From Bacteroidota bacterium (GTDB taxonomy: Bacteria; Bacteroidota; Bacteroidia; Palsa-965), in the NCBI GenBank assembly GCA_016194975.1, contig JACQAM010000026.1:1-64000 (forward strand): 64,000 bases of DNA. Direction: 5' to 3'. The translations under genes and the position numbers were made by a program. Positions 24,925 through 33,690 of the stretch are shown piece by piece. A model generated the notes under the pieces. It was not told where the DNA came from, searched no databases, and was given only the letters and a program-made list of their open reading frames with translations. The first letter of the stretch is position 1; every line of letters starts with the position of its first letter.

Positions 24925-25913
24925 TTTACATTGATGAATTTCTGAAACGATCTTTTTGCCCTGCCGGAATCGATGGCCTCTTTTGCTTTTTCAACAGCAG
25001 CGCTCCTGTCCTTTTCAATTCCCAGGCATTCCAAAGCAAGCGCCGCATTGGCAATGACAACATTTTTTTGCGCAACAGTTGCTTTATTCTCCAGCACATT
25101 CATGAAAATTTCCGAAGCCGCTGCCGGGGTTGCTCCTCCGAGTAAATCGGAAGGCAGAAGTTTTTCCATTCCGAATGAAATCGGGAAAAGAATTTCCTCC
25201 CCGTTATTCCGGAATATCTTTGCATTTCCTGTCAATGATAATTCGTCATAACCGTCGAGCGAATGCAGGATCACATATTTCTCATTGGAATGTTGCGCGA
25301 TGTAATGATAAGTACGCGCCAGTTCCATACTGAAAACTCCATTCACACGATGCGAAGGTTTTGCCGGATTCACCAACGGCCCGAGCATATTGAAAAATGT
25401 TTTGATACCGAGTTCTTTCCTGATGGGCCCAACACGCTTCAACGCGGGATGAAAAAGCGGTGCGTGCAGAAAGCAAACTCCGCTTTGGTCGAGTGATCTT
25501 TTCAGCACATCATTGTCATTCGGGAATTTGTATCCTAATTGTTCCAGCACATTCGAAGAACCGCTCACGGAAGAAACTCCATAGTTGCCATGCTTGATCA
25601 CTTTTCCTCCGGCGCCGGCGACAACAAACGAAGTAGTGGTAGAAATATTAAAAGTATTTTTTCCGTCACCGCCTGTGCCACACAGATCGATCGTATTTTC
25701 ATTGGGCAGATCGACACGCATGCACAATTCCAGCAATGCAGAACGGAATCCACTGAGTTCTTCGGGCGTCACAGGGCGCATGAGATAAACCGTCATGAAC
25801 GCCGCAACCTGCGATTCATTTCCTTCGCCTGCCGCTATGCGCGCGATCGTGTCGCCCGCCTGCTGGTGCGAGAGTGTTTCGTGCGCGAAGAGTTTTTCCA
25901 GTACTTTTTTCAT
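24921..25913 (-). CDS. trpD: Anthranilate phosphoribosyltransferase
   Basis: 330-aa transferase adding phosphoribosyl to anthranilate. The PRPP-binding GTGGDGKNTFNIST lies near residue 80, with KHGNYGVSS and FFNMLGPLVNPA further on. It lies 1 nt after trpG and is not fused to it. Confidence 0.95.
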   Translation of the reverse strand: MKKVLEKLFAHETLSHQQAGDTIARIAAGEGNESQVAAFMTVYLMRPVTPEELSGFRSALLELCMRVDLPNENTIDLCGTGGDGKNTFNISTTTSFVVAGAGGKVIKHGNYGVSSVSGSSNVLEQLGYKFPNDNDVLKRSLDQSGVCFLHAPLFHPALKRVGPIRKELGIKTFFNMLGPLVNPAKPSHRVNGVFSMELARTYHYIAQHSNEKYVILHSLDGYDELSLTGNAKIFRNNGEEILFPISFGMEKLLPSDLLGGATPAAASEIFMNVLENKATVAQKNVVIANAALALECLGIEKDRSAAVEKAKEAIDSGRAKRSFQKFINVK

Positions 25914-25914
25914 T

Positions 25915-26484
25915 TCAGTTCTCCATAAAATTCCGCATCAGTTCTTCGCCGAATTCTGTCATGATTGATTCGGGGTGAAACTGCACGCCTGCAATTTTTT
26001 TTGTTTTGTGCTGCAATGCCATGACCTGTCCGTTCTCATCTCTCGCTGTAACGAAAATTTCTTCCGGCAGAGTTTTTTCATCCACTACCCACGAATGATA
26101 GCGCCCTGCTTTGAATGCATCAGGAATTCCCTCGAAGAGAAAACCGGAATTTTTTTCTTTGCGAATCTCGGTTGCCACACCATGAAAAACTTTTTCGAGA
26201 TTGATGAGTTTCGCGCCCATTGCTTCCGCTATGGCCTGGTGGCCGAGACAAACGCCGAGAATATTTTTCTTCCCGGCATATTCTTTAATCAGCGGGAGCA
26301 GTAATCCTGCTTCAGCAGGAATTCCGGGCCCGGGCGAAAGAATGATCTTATCATATTCACCGATCTTTTCCATGCTCACCTTGTCATTGCGGAAAACATC
26401 GGGTAATTCGCCGGTGATCTTCTCCACGAGATGAACAAGATTGTAAGTGAATGAATCGTAATTATCGAAAACAAGAATTTTCAT
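25915..26484 (-). CDS. trpG: Anthranilate synthase glutaminase component
   Basis: 189-aa class I glutamine amidotransferase. Nucleophile Cys in GVCLGHQAI near residue 79; His and Glu in HPESIMTE near residue 170. Supplies ammonia to TrpE. It lies 5 nt after trpE. A role also in p-aminobenzoate synthesis is possible, as in other bacteria with one such subunit. Confidence 0.94.
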   Translation of the reverse strand: MKILVFDNYDSFTYNLVHLVEKITGELPDVFRNDKVSMEKIGEYDKIILSPGPGIPAEAGLLLPLIKEYAGKKNILGVCLGHQAIAEAMGAKLINLEKVFHGVATEIRKEKNSGFLFEGIPDAFKAGRYHSWVVDEKTLPEEIFVTARDENGQVMALQHKTKKIAGVQFHPESIMTEFGEELMRNFMEN

Positions 26485-26489
26485 TTTTT

Positions 26490-28004
26490 TTATTTTGAGA
26501 TTTTTTCTGCTGACTGAATGGCCTGGCGTAACGCTTCTAATTTATGATCGATCTCGCGCAATTCTTTTTCAGGAACAGAATTAATGGTGATGCCTGCTCC
26601 CGCCTGGTAATGAAGTTCGCCATTTTTGCTGAGGAAAGAACGGATCATGATCGCTGTGTTCATCGTTCCGTCAAAACCGATCAACCCGATACAGCCGCCG
26701 TAAAATCCTCTTGCCTCAGGTTCCAGTTCATCGATGATCTGCATGGATCTTATTTTCGGAGCGCCTGATAATGTTCCCGCAGGAAATGTATCGCCAAGCA
26801 CACGGAAAATATTTGCATTTGCATTCAGTTCACCACTCACTTTTGAAACGAGATGAATGACGTGTGAATAACGGTGAACTTCGCGCAACGAATCTACACT
26901 CACATTGCGTGCATGACGACTAAGATCGTTCCGCGCAAGATCGACGAGCATGATGTGTTCTGCATTTTCTTTCGGATCCGCGACGAGTTCTTTTTCCAGT
27001 TTTTCATCTGCAACAGCATCGCCGGTGCGGTGGAATGTTCCTGCAATCGGGTGAATTGTTGCTCTTAGAATTCCGGATTTTGGAATTTTGGAATTTGTTA
27101 TTTGTAATTGTGCTTCGGGAGATGAACCGAAAATGCGGTAGTCGCCATAATCGGCGAAAAATAAATACGGAGATGGATTTACCGCACGCAGTGACCGGTA
27201 CACATTGAATTCATCGCCTGAAAATTTCCGGGAGAATTTTCTTGAGAGTACGACCTGAAAAATATTTCCTGTCGCACAATTTTTCTTCGCTGTTTCCGTC
27301 GCCTGCAGAAAATCTTTTTCGCTGATGGAACAACGTTCACCAGCATCGGCATGGAAACGATATTTGGGAACGGAATGTTGCTGCAGCGAATTTTCTATTG
27401 CAGAAAGATCGCTTTCATCGCCCGGCAACAATTGTTCGATGAGATGAATGCGGTGGCGCAGGTGATCGAATTCAATGATGGTGCGGTAAAGTGTGTAACG
27501 CAGAAAAGGAATTTCTCCCTGTGAGTTCCGTTTGCGGAATTTTACATCTTCGAGAAAAGGTATTGCATCGTAACCGAGATAACCGATCAGCCCGGTGACC
27601 ACGCCATCCGGAATATTTTCTTCGGGTTTAAACGCGCTGATGAATTGTTCAAGGATCTGCGGAATACCTCTGCCTGCTTTTTGTGCAGAATGGAAATTGC
27701 AGGAAGGAATTTCAATTTTTATTTCTTCTTTTTCTCCTTTGACTTCAGCAACCGGATCAATGGCAATGAAAGAGCGGCTGTTTCTTCCTTCTGCATTATC
27801 GGCGCTCTCGAGAAGAACGGCACCGGGAAACTGATCGCGCAGGCGCAAGTACATGCTCACAGGCGTAACGGTGTCAGCGAGGATTGTTTTCACGGTGATG
27901 CGCACGGGAATGCTTCCTCTTTTGAGTTCGGGGTTCAAGGTTTCGGGTTCAAGGTTAATCTTCCCGGGTTGTGAATCAGAAATGTCTTTAAGATTCATTG
28001 TCAT
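26490..28004 (-). CDS. trpE: Anthranilate synthase component I
   Basis: Chorismate-using enzyme of about 504 aa. The conserved C-terminal core has DPKENAEHIMLVDLARND, FPAGTLSGAPK and GYLGYDAI upstream; LLESADN near residue 70 is the tryptophan feedback-binding element. I set the start at 28004 (MTMNLKD); a longer in-frame reading to 28070 would translate through the terminator hairpin and is rejected. First structural gene of trpEGDCFBA-DAHP synthase, preceded by promoter, leader peptide and attenuator, so both attenuation and feedback inhibition are likely. Confidence 0.94.
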   Translation of the reverse strand: MTMNLKDISDSQPGKINLEPETLNPELKRGSIPVRITVKTILADTVTPVSMYLRLRDQFPGAVLLESADNAEGRNSRSFIAIDPVAEVKGEKEEIKIEIPSCNFHSAQKAGRGIPQILEQFISAFKPEENIPDGVVTGLIGYLGYDAIPFLEDVKFRKRNSQGEIPFLRYTLYRTIIEFDHLRHRIHLIEQLLPGDESDLSAIENSLQQHSVPKYRFHADAGERCSISEKDFLQATETAKKNCATGNIFQVVLSRKFSRKFSGDEFNVYRSLRAVNPSPYLFFADYGDYRIFGSSPEAQLQITNSKIPKSGILRATIHPIAGTFHRTGDAVADEKLEKELVADPKENAEHIMLVDLARNDLSRHARNVSVDSLREVHRYSHVIHLVSKVSGELNANANIFRVLGDTFPAGTLSGAPKIRSMQIIDELEPEARGFYGGCIGLIGFDGTMNTAIMIRSFLSKNGELHYQAGAGITINSVPEKELREIDHKLEALRQAIQSAEKISK

Positions 28005-28020
28005 TTCAATTTTATCAAAC

Positions 28021-28048
28021 AAAAAACCCGCTGTGTTCAGCGGGCTTT
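28021..28048 (-). terminator. trp attenuator terminator
   Basis: On the - strand AAAGCCCGCTG-AACA-CAGCGGGTTTTTT forms a 7-bp GC-rich stem followed by six T, 16 nt before the trpE start. The leader sequence CGCTGTGT (28088-28081), overlapping the trpL stop codon, is the exact complement of ACACAGCG in the loop and 3' arm, giving a mutually exclusive antiterminator. Confidence 0.8.
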
Positions 28049-28079
28049 GTTGGTTATGATGGTTCAACAAAATGCGGCA

Positions 28080-28139
28080 TTACACAGCGAAAGTATTCTT
28101 TCCTGCGTGCCACCAGTTTTTGTTGTTATTCATTTTCAT
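28080..28139 (-). CDS. trpL: trp operon leader peptide
   Basis: Short open frame MKMNNNKNWWHAGKNTFAV followed by TAA, with tandem Trp codons at positions 9-10. A second ATG at 28133 would give a 17-residue peptide with the same Trp pair. It lies between the promoter and the terminator. A ribosome stalled on TGG-TGG leaves CGCTGTGT free to pair with the terminator arm, whereas a ribosome at the stop codon covers it and lets the terminator form. The start is only 4 nt from the -7 box, so the transcript may be nearly leaderless. Confidence 0.8.
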   Translation of the reverse strand: MKMNNNKNWWHAGKNTFAV

Positions 28140-28143
28140 TGGG

Positions 28144-28176
28144 CAAATATACGGCGAAATTCCGCAGAAATCCAAA
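28144..28176 (-). promoter_or_regulatory. trp operon promoter
   Basis: On the - strand TTTG (28176-28173), a 21-nt spacer and TATATTTG (28151-28144) match the Bacteroidota consensus exactly. It has the same spacing as the histidine promoter at 36091-36123. Confidence 0.7.
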
Positions 28177-28356
28177 TCGGGGAAACCGGGTAGTGTTCGA
28201 AGAAATATTTTTCACAAGATTTTCATTGGTATTTTGATGAACTGCAGAATTTTTTTTAGCCCCGATACCGCAACTGGCTCCGACATTGCGGTAGCGGGAG
28301 GAAAGAAACTTTGAAGTGATGCTGTTGCGCTCCTCCAAATCATCCTAAATTTACTC

Positions 28357-29457
28357 ATGAGAAAAATTGTACTGCTTTTATTACTGCCGCTTTTGCTGAT
28401 CTCTGCTGCTGCCAAAGCGCGACATCTGCAACCCGGATTTGATGCGATGGAATTCCGGAAAATGTTTTCTATTTCGGGTTACCAGCTCGATACGGCGAAG
28501 TGGAAAAACACCTGGATGCCGTATCCAACGGGATATGATCTTGCGTATCGTTCGCCGGTGAGCGGGCTTGATAATCGCTGGGACTTGTGGAGAGCGAAAG
28601 ATTCGGTTGATGTGATCAGTGTGCGCGGTACAACAGCGGAATTCGATTCATGGCTGGAAAATTTTTATGCGGGAATGATCCCGGCGCAGGGAAAATTAAC
28701 GCTGGAGAACGGAAAAACTTTTGATTACAAACTTGCGGAGGATTCAAATGCATACGTGCACATTGGCTGGACCATAGGCATGGCGGAACTTGCGCCCGAT
28801 ATTGTAGAAAAAATAAATTCGGAATATAAAAATGGCGTGAAAGATTTTGTGATCGTGGGCCACAGCCAGGGCGGAGTGATCTCATTTTTGCTGACTTCTT
28901 ATTTGTATTATGAAAAAGGAAAAAGCATTCCGGCTGATATTACATTTAAAACTTACGGAAGCGCTGCGCCTAAACCGGGCAACCAGTTTTACGCTTACGA
29001 TTTTGATTTCATTACGAAAGGGGCCTGGGCTTTTCGTGTTGTGAATTCGGCGGATTGGGTTCCGGAATGTCCGTTCACTATTCAAACGCTTCAGGATCTG
29101 AGCAAGGGAAGCGCTTTTGAAAATGTGGATTTGCTATTGGGGAATGCGCCCTGGCCTTCGAAACCTGTTGCGCGGCGACTCGTTCATAAAATGAATCATG
29201 CGGCGAAACGCGCGCGGAAAAAATTCATAAAATATCTCGGGAAGCGTTCGGGGTTTGTGGTGCGCAAAAAAATGAGTGCGTTTCCTAAGTACAACTATGT
29301 AACGAGTTTCGCTTATGCAACATGCGGCGTTCCGATAATTTTACGGCCAGATGCACATTACCACGAATTATATCCCGACGATGGAAAAAGTATTTTCAGG
29401 CATCATGGTTACGGGCCGTACCTGTACTTGCTGAACCTGGATTACCCGGTTAAATGA
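28357..29457 (+). CDS. Secreted class 3 lipase-like alpha/beta hydrolase
   Basis: 366-aa protein with a signal peptide (MRKIVLLLLLPLLLISAAAK). The nucleophile elbow GHSQGG places Ser at about residue 170, the acid is probably Asp in NSADWVP near 233, and the base one of the His in PDAHYHELY near 334, the layout of class 3 lipases. A TAAATTTA element ends 3 nt before the ATG, resembling a -7 box. No T9SS C-terminal domain is evident. Divergent from the trp operon. Lipid substrate inferred from family only. Confidence 0.75.
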   Translation: MRKIVLLLLLPLLLISAAAKARHLQPGFDAMEFRKMFSISGYQLDTAKWKNTWMPYPTGYDLAYRSPVSGLDNRWDLWRAKDSVDVISVRGTTAEFDSWLENFYAGMIPAQGKLTLENGKTFDYKLAEDSNAYVHIGWTIGMAELAPDIVEKINSEYKNGVKDFVIVGHSQGGVISFLLTSYLYYEKGKSIPADITFKTYGSAAPKPGNQFYAYDFDFITKGAWAFRVVNSADWVPECPFTIQTLQDLSKGSAFENVDLLLGNAPWPSKPVARRLVHKMNHAAKRARKKFIKYLGKRSGFVVRKKMSAFPKYNYVTSFAYATCGVPIILRPDAHYHELYPDDGKSIFRHHGYGPYLYLLNLDYPVK

Positions 29458-29518
29458 TGTACAATTTACAATTTGGCAATGCACGGATGAGTTGCGGAAT
29501 TGAAAAGAATCGAATAAA

Positions 29519-29544
29519 AAAAGCTGCTCTTTACGGCAGCTTTT
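29519..29544. terminator. Terminator after the lipase gene
   Basis: AAAAGCTGC (29519-29527) pairs perfectly with GCAGCTTTT (29536-29544) around an 8-nt loop. A-rich and T-rich ends on the two sides allow termination in both directions. Confidence 0.65.
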
Positions 29545-29564
29545 CTTTTGAAGTGAAAGTTTAT

Positions 29565-29670
29565 GGGCATCTCTAATAACTTCGAACTGCTGCGTTGGGC
29601 TGCGTCCTCAAAATCCTCATTTACGAATAGTAAATTCCCGCCTTGCATTTCTGTGTTTTTAGAGATGCCC
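29565..29670. mobile_element. 106-bp MITE with 12-bp terminal inverted repeats
   Basis: GGGCATCTCTAA (29565-29576) and TTAGAGATGCCC (29659-29670) are perfect inverted repeats. The element is flanked by TTAT on both sides (29561-29564 and 29671-29674), a clean 4-bp target duplication. It has no coding capacity. The ends recall non-autonomous derivatives of IS5-type elements. It sits between the lipase terminator and the 3' end of the XRE gene. Confidence 0.8.
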
Positions 29671-29674
29671 TTAT

Positions 29675-30007
29675 TTATTTTTTTCTTGAAGATTTTTTCT
29701 TCGCGGCTTTTTTCCTTTTGGGTTTCCTGCGATTGCTTTTCACAATGAGGCGTTCCACATCTTTCACTCGCACTGTGGTGTTGGTGTCAACAAGTTTGGC
29801 AGGATTCACCCCAACGAACACCGCTATTTTAAGGAGGGTTTCAATGGTAATGTTCTTTCCCGATTCGATGTGATGCATATTTCCTTTATCAAGGCCTATC
29901 TGATCGCCGAGGGTGATCAGGGAAAGTCCTTTTTTGTTACGGTAATAGCGAATCCTGGCGCCAACAGCAGCGAGGAATTTGTGGGTAGGGTCATTTGTTT
30001 TAGCCAT
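29675..30007 (-). CDS. XRE-family transcriptional regulator with Lys/Arg-rich tail
   Basis: 110-aa DNA-binding protein. The helix-turn-helix spans about residues 17-70 (IRYYRNKKGLSLITLGDQIG, then KGNMHHIESGKNITIETLLKI). The last 20 residues are almost all Lys, Arg and Ser, probably an extra nucleic-acid contact. The stop lies next to the right TTAT of the MITE. Target genes cannot be inferred. Confidence 0.75.
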   Translation of the reverse strand: MAKTNDPTHKFLAAVGARIRYYRNKKGLSLITLGDQIGLDKGNMHHIESGKNITIETLLKIAVFVGVNPAKLVDTNTTVRVKDVERLIVKSNRRKPKRKKAAKKKSSRKK

Positions 30008-30011
30008 GGTT

Positions 30012-30019
30012 CAAAGATA
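30012..30019 (-). promoter_or_regulatory. -7 box of the XRE gene
   Basis: On the - strand TATCTTTG matches TAnnTTTG exactly and ends 4 nt before the ATG at 30007. A leaderless or nearly leaderless mRNA is implied. No good -33 TTTG was found. Confidence 0.5.
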
Positions 30020-30229
30020 TGATTTTTTCCGGGTTGTGTTATATTGCAACCTCTGGGTTATGAGTTTCGAGTTTGGGGTTATGGGTTTTGAGAAATGAGA
30101 ATGAATTTGAAAAACCGGGCGCGAAAATTCTGAATTCTGAATTGACTTTTTGTTGTTAGTAACTCAACAACTTTTTGTTGCGGGTATGCCCGGAGTAATT
30201 ACCTTCGCGCCTTATTCTTACCCATGCCC

Positions 30230-30508
30230 ATGAAAAAGTTTATCAGCTGCTCTATTATTTTTTGTTCATTCTTGTTTCTTCCTTTCAAAGCCAGCGCCGG
30301 CGATGATCCGCATAAGCAAGTGAAAGAAACACATGCCGGAAAGCGTGCAGATTCAAAATTCACGCATATCAGTGCGAAGTACGCGATCAAAAATCGCCTT
30401 CATTCTTATCACGATCCTGTAGATGGCGGATTCTATTCCTTCCGTCGCCACGATTATACATTTCACTTTATCCGTCGAAAAAAAGACAATTCCCCTGGCG
30501 GAAAATAA
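30230..30508 (+). CDS. Small secreted protein with HAGKRA motif
   Basis: 92-aa protein; start set at MKKFISCSIIF (30230). Signal peptide ends near KASA. The mature part has ETHAGKRADSKFTHISAK (about residues 33-50) and a basic, aromatic C terminus. The next gene encodes a longer protein with the same HAGKRA-x-S-x2-THI-x2-K motif after its signal peptide, so the two are related by duplication of the N-terminal part. Function unknown. Confidence 0.6.
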   Translation: MKKFISCSIIFCSFLFLPFKASAGDDPHKQVKETHAGKRADSKFTHISAKYAIKNRLHSYHDPVDGGFYSFRRHDYTFHFIRRKKDNSPGGK

Positions 30509-30575
30509 TCTTCATCTTCTTTTATGGAATTCGGAAAAGCGTTGCATCCTTATTGCAAACGCTAAAATCCGGTCT

Positions 30576-31289
30576 ATGAAAAAGTTTCTTCCCTTCCTGC
30601 TCATCCTCTTTTTTCTCCTGGGCAACAATATTCTCTCTGCCGGAAATTTTCCGCGCAATGATCACAAGCATGAATCCTTTCAATGCTGTCCCGTGAATGC
30701 GCATGCGGGTAAGCGGGCGAAATCGAGAGCCACTCATATCCATAAAAAACTTTACACGAAGAAAACAGAAAAGATAGGAACCTACGTTCAGTCGCAGGGC
30801 CAAACTGCACCGGCGAAAATCATTTCACCTGATAATGGTACTGATGGAACAGGAGCCGGTGGCGGAACATCCGGCGCACCGGTAAATGCAGCACAGCAGG
30901 TAGATGCTCCTCAGTCTGTGAATTCAATCAGGCATGACACGGATACAGATGTGCAGCGCGTGATAGAAAATGCAGACGGGAACGTACATGACAATGCGGA
31001 TGTGAACGTTACTATTCCTTCAGATACTTTACGGATCGAGTTGATCAGTAATCCTAATAGCAATGGAGGAAACATTCATCAGAATAATGCACCGAGAAAT
31101 AAAGTGAACGTTTCTACGACCGATGGAAATGTAATTGATGAGAAGAAAAAAGCGCCTGCCGGAAATACGGTTCCTCAGCGGAAAAAAACTTCTGAGGATA
31201 AAGCGCCAGTCCATAACGCACCGGCTCCTACAGGAGTCCTGGAGACAACTCCCTCGAGAATTACTAATGTAGATGTGATCCATAATTAA
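30576..31289 (+). CDS. Secreted low-complexity protein with HAGKRA motif
   Basis: 237-aa exported protein; start at MKKFLPFLLIL (30576), which begins a signal peptide ending near LSAG. NAHAGKRAKSRATHIHKK follows at about residues 40-57, matching the upstream small protein. The rest is disordered, rich in Asn, Asp, Thr, Pro and Gly, with repeated acidic D-T-D and D-N-A-D runs. The pair looks like a two-gene unit. Function unknown. Confidence 0.6.
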   Translation: MKKFLPFLLILFFLLGNNILSAGNFPRNDHKHESFQCCPVNAHAGKRAKSRATHIHKKLYTKKTEKIGTYVQSQGQTAPAKIISPDNGTDGTGAGGGTSGAPVNAAQQVDAPQSVNSIRHDTDTDVQRVIENADGNVHDNADVNVTIPSDTLRIELISNPNSNGGNIHQNNAPRNKVNVSTTDGNVIDEKKKAPAGNTVPQRKKTSEDKAPVHNAPAPTGVLETTPSRITNVDVIHN

Positions 31290-31302
31290 GTTGGTTGCTT
31301 GT

Positions 31303-31361
31303 GTTTGTTGAGTTGGCCAGAGAAGAAATCCTTCTGAAGCAACTTCACGAACTCAACAAAC
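31303..31361. terminator. Long-range inverted repeat between convergent genes
   Basis: GTTTGTTGAGTT (31303-31314) and AACTCAACAAAC (31350-31361) are perfect 12-bp inverted repeats with a 35-nt interval containing a weaker inner hairpin. It lies between the secreted-protein stop and the hisB stop. Function as a bidirectional terminator is plausible but lacks a T run. Confidence 0.45.
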
Positions 31362-31369
31362 TTATCCAA

Positions 31370-32512
31370 CTACAAAACGCCCTTCGTACTCGGCAAAGAA
31401 TTTCCTTCGCGCTTCACAGCCATCCTGATTGCTTTTGCAAATGCTTTGAAGATGGATTCTATTTTGTGATGTTCATTTGTTCCTTCGGCTTTAATATTCA
31501 AATTACATTTTGCAGCATCGCTGAACGATTTGAAAAAATGAAAAAACATTTCCGTCGGCATCTCTCCTATTTTTTCTCTTGTGAATACTGCACTCCATTC
31601 TATCCATGGCCTTCCGCCGAAATCAATCGCGACCTGCGCGAGGCAATCATCCATCGGCAATAAAAATCCGTAACGCTCTATTCCGCGTTTATCGCCGAGC
31701 GCTTTTGCAAATGCTTCTCCAAGAGTAATAGCAGTGTCTTCAATCGTGTGGTGTTCATCAATGTGCAGATCTCCTTTCGCTGAAATTTTCAGATCGAGAT
31801 TTCCGTGACGTGCCAGTTGTTCCAGCATGTGATCGAAGAATGCGAGGCCGGTAGAAATTTCTGCTTTGCCGGTTCCATCGAGATTTAATTCGACTGAAAT
31901 TTTTGTTTCGTTTGTCTTTCTCTCATGAACAATAATCCTGGCGGAATCATTTGGAATTTGAGATTTGAGATTTGAGATTACTTTGAGAAAGGAATAGATC
32001 TCATCCCAATCCGAAACCACCTTTGAAATTTTATTTTCCCATCCATCCGCAGAATCATAGTTGCGGTAAAAAATACACCGGCAGCCGAGATTCTCAGCCA
32101 GTTTCACATCCGTAAGACGATCGCCGATCACAAAAGAATTGGCAAGATCAAAATCTCCATTCATGTATTGAGTGAGCATGGCCGTGCCCGGTTTGCGCGT
32201 AGATTTTTTTTCTTCCGGAAAACTCCGGTCAATAAATACATTGTGAAAACCAATCTTCTCCGACGACATGGTTTGCATAATAAAATCCTGCACGGGCCAA
32301 AACGTATTTTCCGGAAATGAATCTGTTCCCAATCCGTCCTGGTTGGTCACCATCACCAATTCATAATCGAATTCAGCTACTATCTTCCGTAGATTTTGAA
32401 TAACACCGGGAAGAAAACGCAGTTTGGAAAAACTATCGATCTGGAAAGTACCGGGCGGTTCCCCTATCATGGTTCCGTCGCGGTCAATGAATAATATTTT
32501 TTTCTTTTTCAT
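31370..32512 (-). CDS. hisB: Bifunctional histidinol-phosphatase / imidazoleglycerol-phosphate dehydratase
   Basis: 380-aa fusion. The N-terminal HAD phosphatase (about residues 1-165) has nucleophile motif FIDRDGT. The C-terminal dehydratase has metal-binding [21 protein letters not shown] and the closing [19 protein letters not shown]. Catalyses steps 6 and 8. Last gene of the hisGDCB block; hisH, normally next, lies more than 11 kb away. Confidence 0.95.
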   Translation of the reverse strand: MKKKKILFIDRDGTMIGEPPGTFQIDSFSKLRFLPGVIQNLRKIVAEFDYELVMVTNQDGLGTDSFPENTFWPVQDFIMQTMSSEKIGFHNVFIDRSFPEEKKSTRKPGTAMLTQYMNGDFDLANSFVIGDRLTDVKLAENLGCRCIFYRNYDSADGWENKISKVVSDWDEIYSFLKVISNLKSQIPNDSARIIVHERKTNETKISVELNLDGTGKAEISTGLAFFDHMLEQLARHGNLDLKISAKGDLHIDEHHTIEDTAITLGEAFAKALGDKRGIERYGFLLPMDDCLAQVAIDFGGRPWIEWSAVFTREKIGEMPTEMFFHFFKSFSDAAKCNLNIKAEGTNEHHKIESIFKAFAKAIRMAVKREGNSLPSTKGVL

Positions 32513-32533
32513 GTGGTCGCGGATTAGCGCAGA

Positions 32534-33583
32534 TCAGCGCGGATTATTTTTCAATTCATTCACTAATTTCAGATTCTGTTGCGGTGTTCCCACTGTTATC
32601 CGCAAACATCCTTCACACAAAGTTACTTTCGAACGGTCGCGGACAATTATTCCGGCAGAAACAAGTTGATCATAAATTTTTTCAGGATCATTCATTTTCA
32701 CCAATAAGAAATTCGCATCGGAAGGAAATATTTTTTTTACAAACCTGAGTTTACTCAGTTCTACCACTAATTTTTCTCTTTCACTCACTGTTTCTTTTAT
32801 CCACGCATTCACCTGCTCAATATTGTCGAGCGCTTTCAAAGCAATTTCCTGCGTGGCCGCATTCACATTGTACGGTGGTTTTATCTTATTCAGCACATCG
32901 ATAATTTCTTTCGAAGCGAAGAGCATTCCAAGTCGCAATCCGGCGAGTCCCCATGCTTTTGAAAGTGTCTGCATCACCACGAGATTCGGATATTCGGTCA
33001 ATTCGCCAATGAAACTTTTCTGTTTTGAATAATTGATGTACGCTTCATCCACCACCACAATTCCGTGAAAATTATTAAGAATGATCTCGACCTGTTCGCG
33101 AAGGAGTGAATTCCCGGAAGGATTATTCGGCGAACAGAGAAAAATAATTTTCGTTCGCTCATCCACCACTTCAGAAATGCTTTCAATGTCGGGTTGAAAA
33201 TTTTCTGTCAATGGAATTTTTTTTACAAAAACATCATTGACATTCGCACTCACTTCATACATACCATACGTTGGCGGAGTGATGATCACGTTATCAATTC
33301 CCGGATTGCAGAATGCGCGGAACAAAAGATCGATCGCTTCATCACTACCATTCCCGAGAAAAATATTTTTTGCAGGCACTCCTTTTATACCGCTTATTTT
33401 TTCTTTAAGTTTTTTCTGGAGCGGATCAGGGTAACGGTTATAATTCCTATCGGCAGGAGAACCGAATGAATTTTCATTTGCATCGAGAAATATTTCTGCA
33501 TCTCCGTTGAACTCATCGCGGGCAGAGGAATACGGAGTTAATTTTTTTATGTTCTCCCGGAGGAGGTTTTCTAAGTTAAACAT
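32534..33583 (-). CDS. hisC: Histidinol-phosphate aminotransferase
   Basis: 349-aa PLP-dependent transaminase, step 7. The PLP lysine is in QTLSKAWGLAGLRLG, with SPNNPSGN and YPDPL conserved elsewhere. It lies 21 nt before hisB and about 80 nt after hisD, the latter gap filled by a dispersed repeat. Confidence 0.95.
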   Translation of the reverse strand: MFNLENLLRENIKKLTPYSSARDEFNGDAEIFLDANENSFGSPADRNYNRYPDPLQKKLKEKISGIKGVPAKNIFLGNGSDEAIDLLFRAFCNPGIDNVIITPPTYGMYEVSANVNDVFVKKIPLTENFQPDIESISEVVDERTKIIFLCSPNNPSGNSLLREQVEIILNNFHGIVVVDEAYINYSKQKSFIGELTEYPNLVVMQTLSKAWGLAGLRLGMLFASKEIIDVLNKIKPPYNVNAATQEIALKALDNIEQVNAWIKETVSEREKLVVELSKLRFVKKIFPSDANFLLVKMNDPEKIYDQLVSAGIIVRDRSKVTLCEGCLRITVGTPQQNLKLVNELKNNPR

Positions 33584-33596
33584 GCTTTTTATTTTT

Positions 33597-33690
33597 TGGG
33601 CGTGTCCCCGTCCTTCGACAAGCTCAGGATCGGGGTCGGGCTATCCGGTCGGCGGAGCTCCCTTCTATCCCTCACGCACAGAGCGAGGCC
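33597..33690. repeat. Intergenic repeat between hisD and hisC
   Basis: GC-rich stretch sharing GGGCTATCC and CTTCTATCC with the repeat at 21299-21440. It extends into hisD and supplies its last codons (ALRPRSVREG), so the element overlaps the coding end. Confidence 0.5.

Noticed and set aside
28005-28070. Longer TrpE reading from 28070
   Set aside because: It would translate the attenuator hairpin and has no family match.
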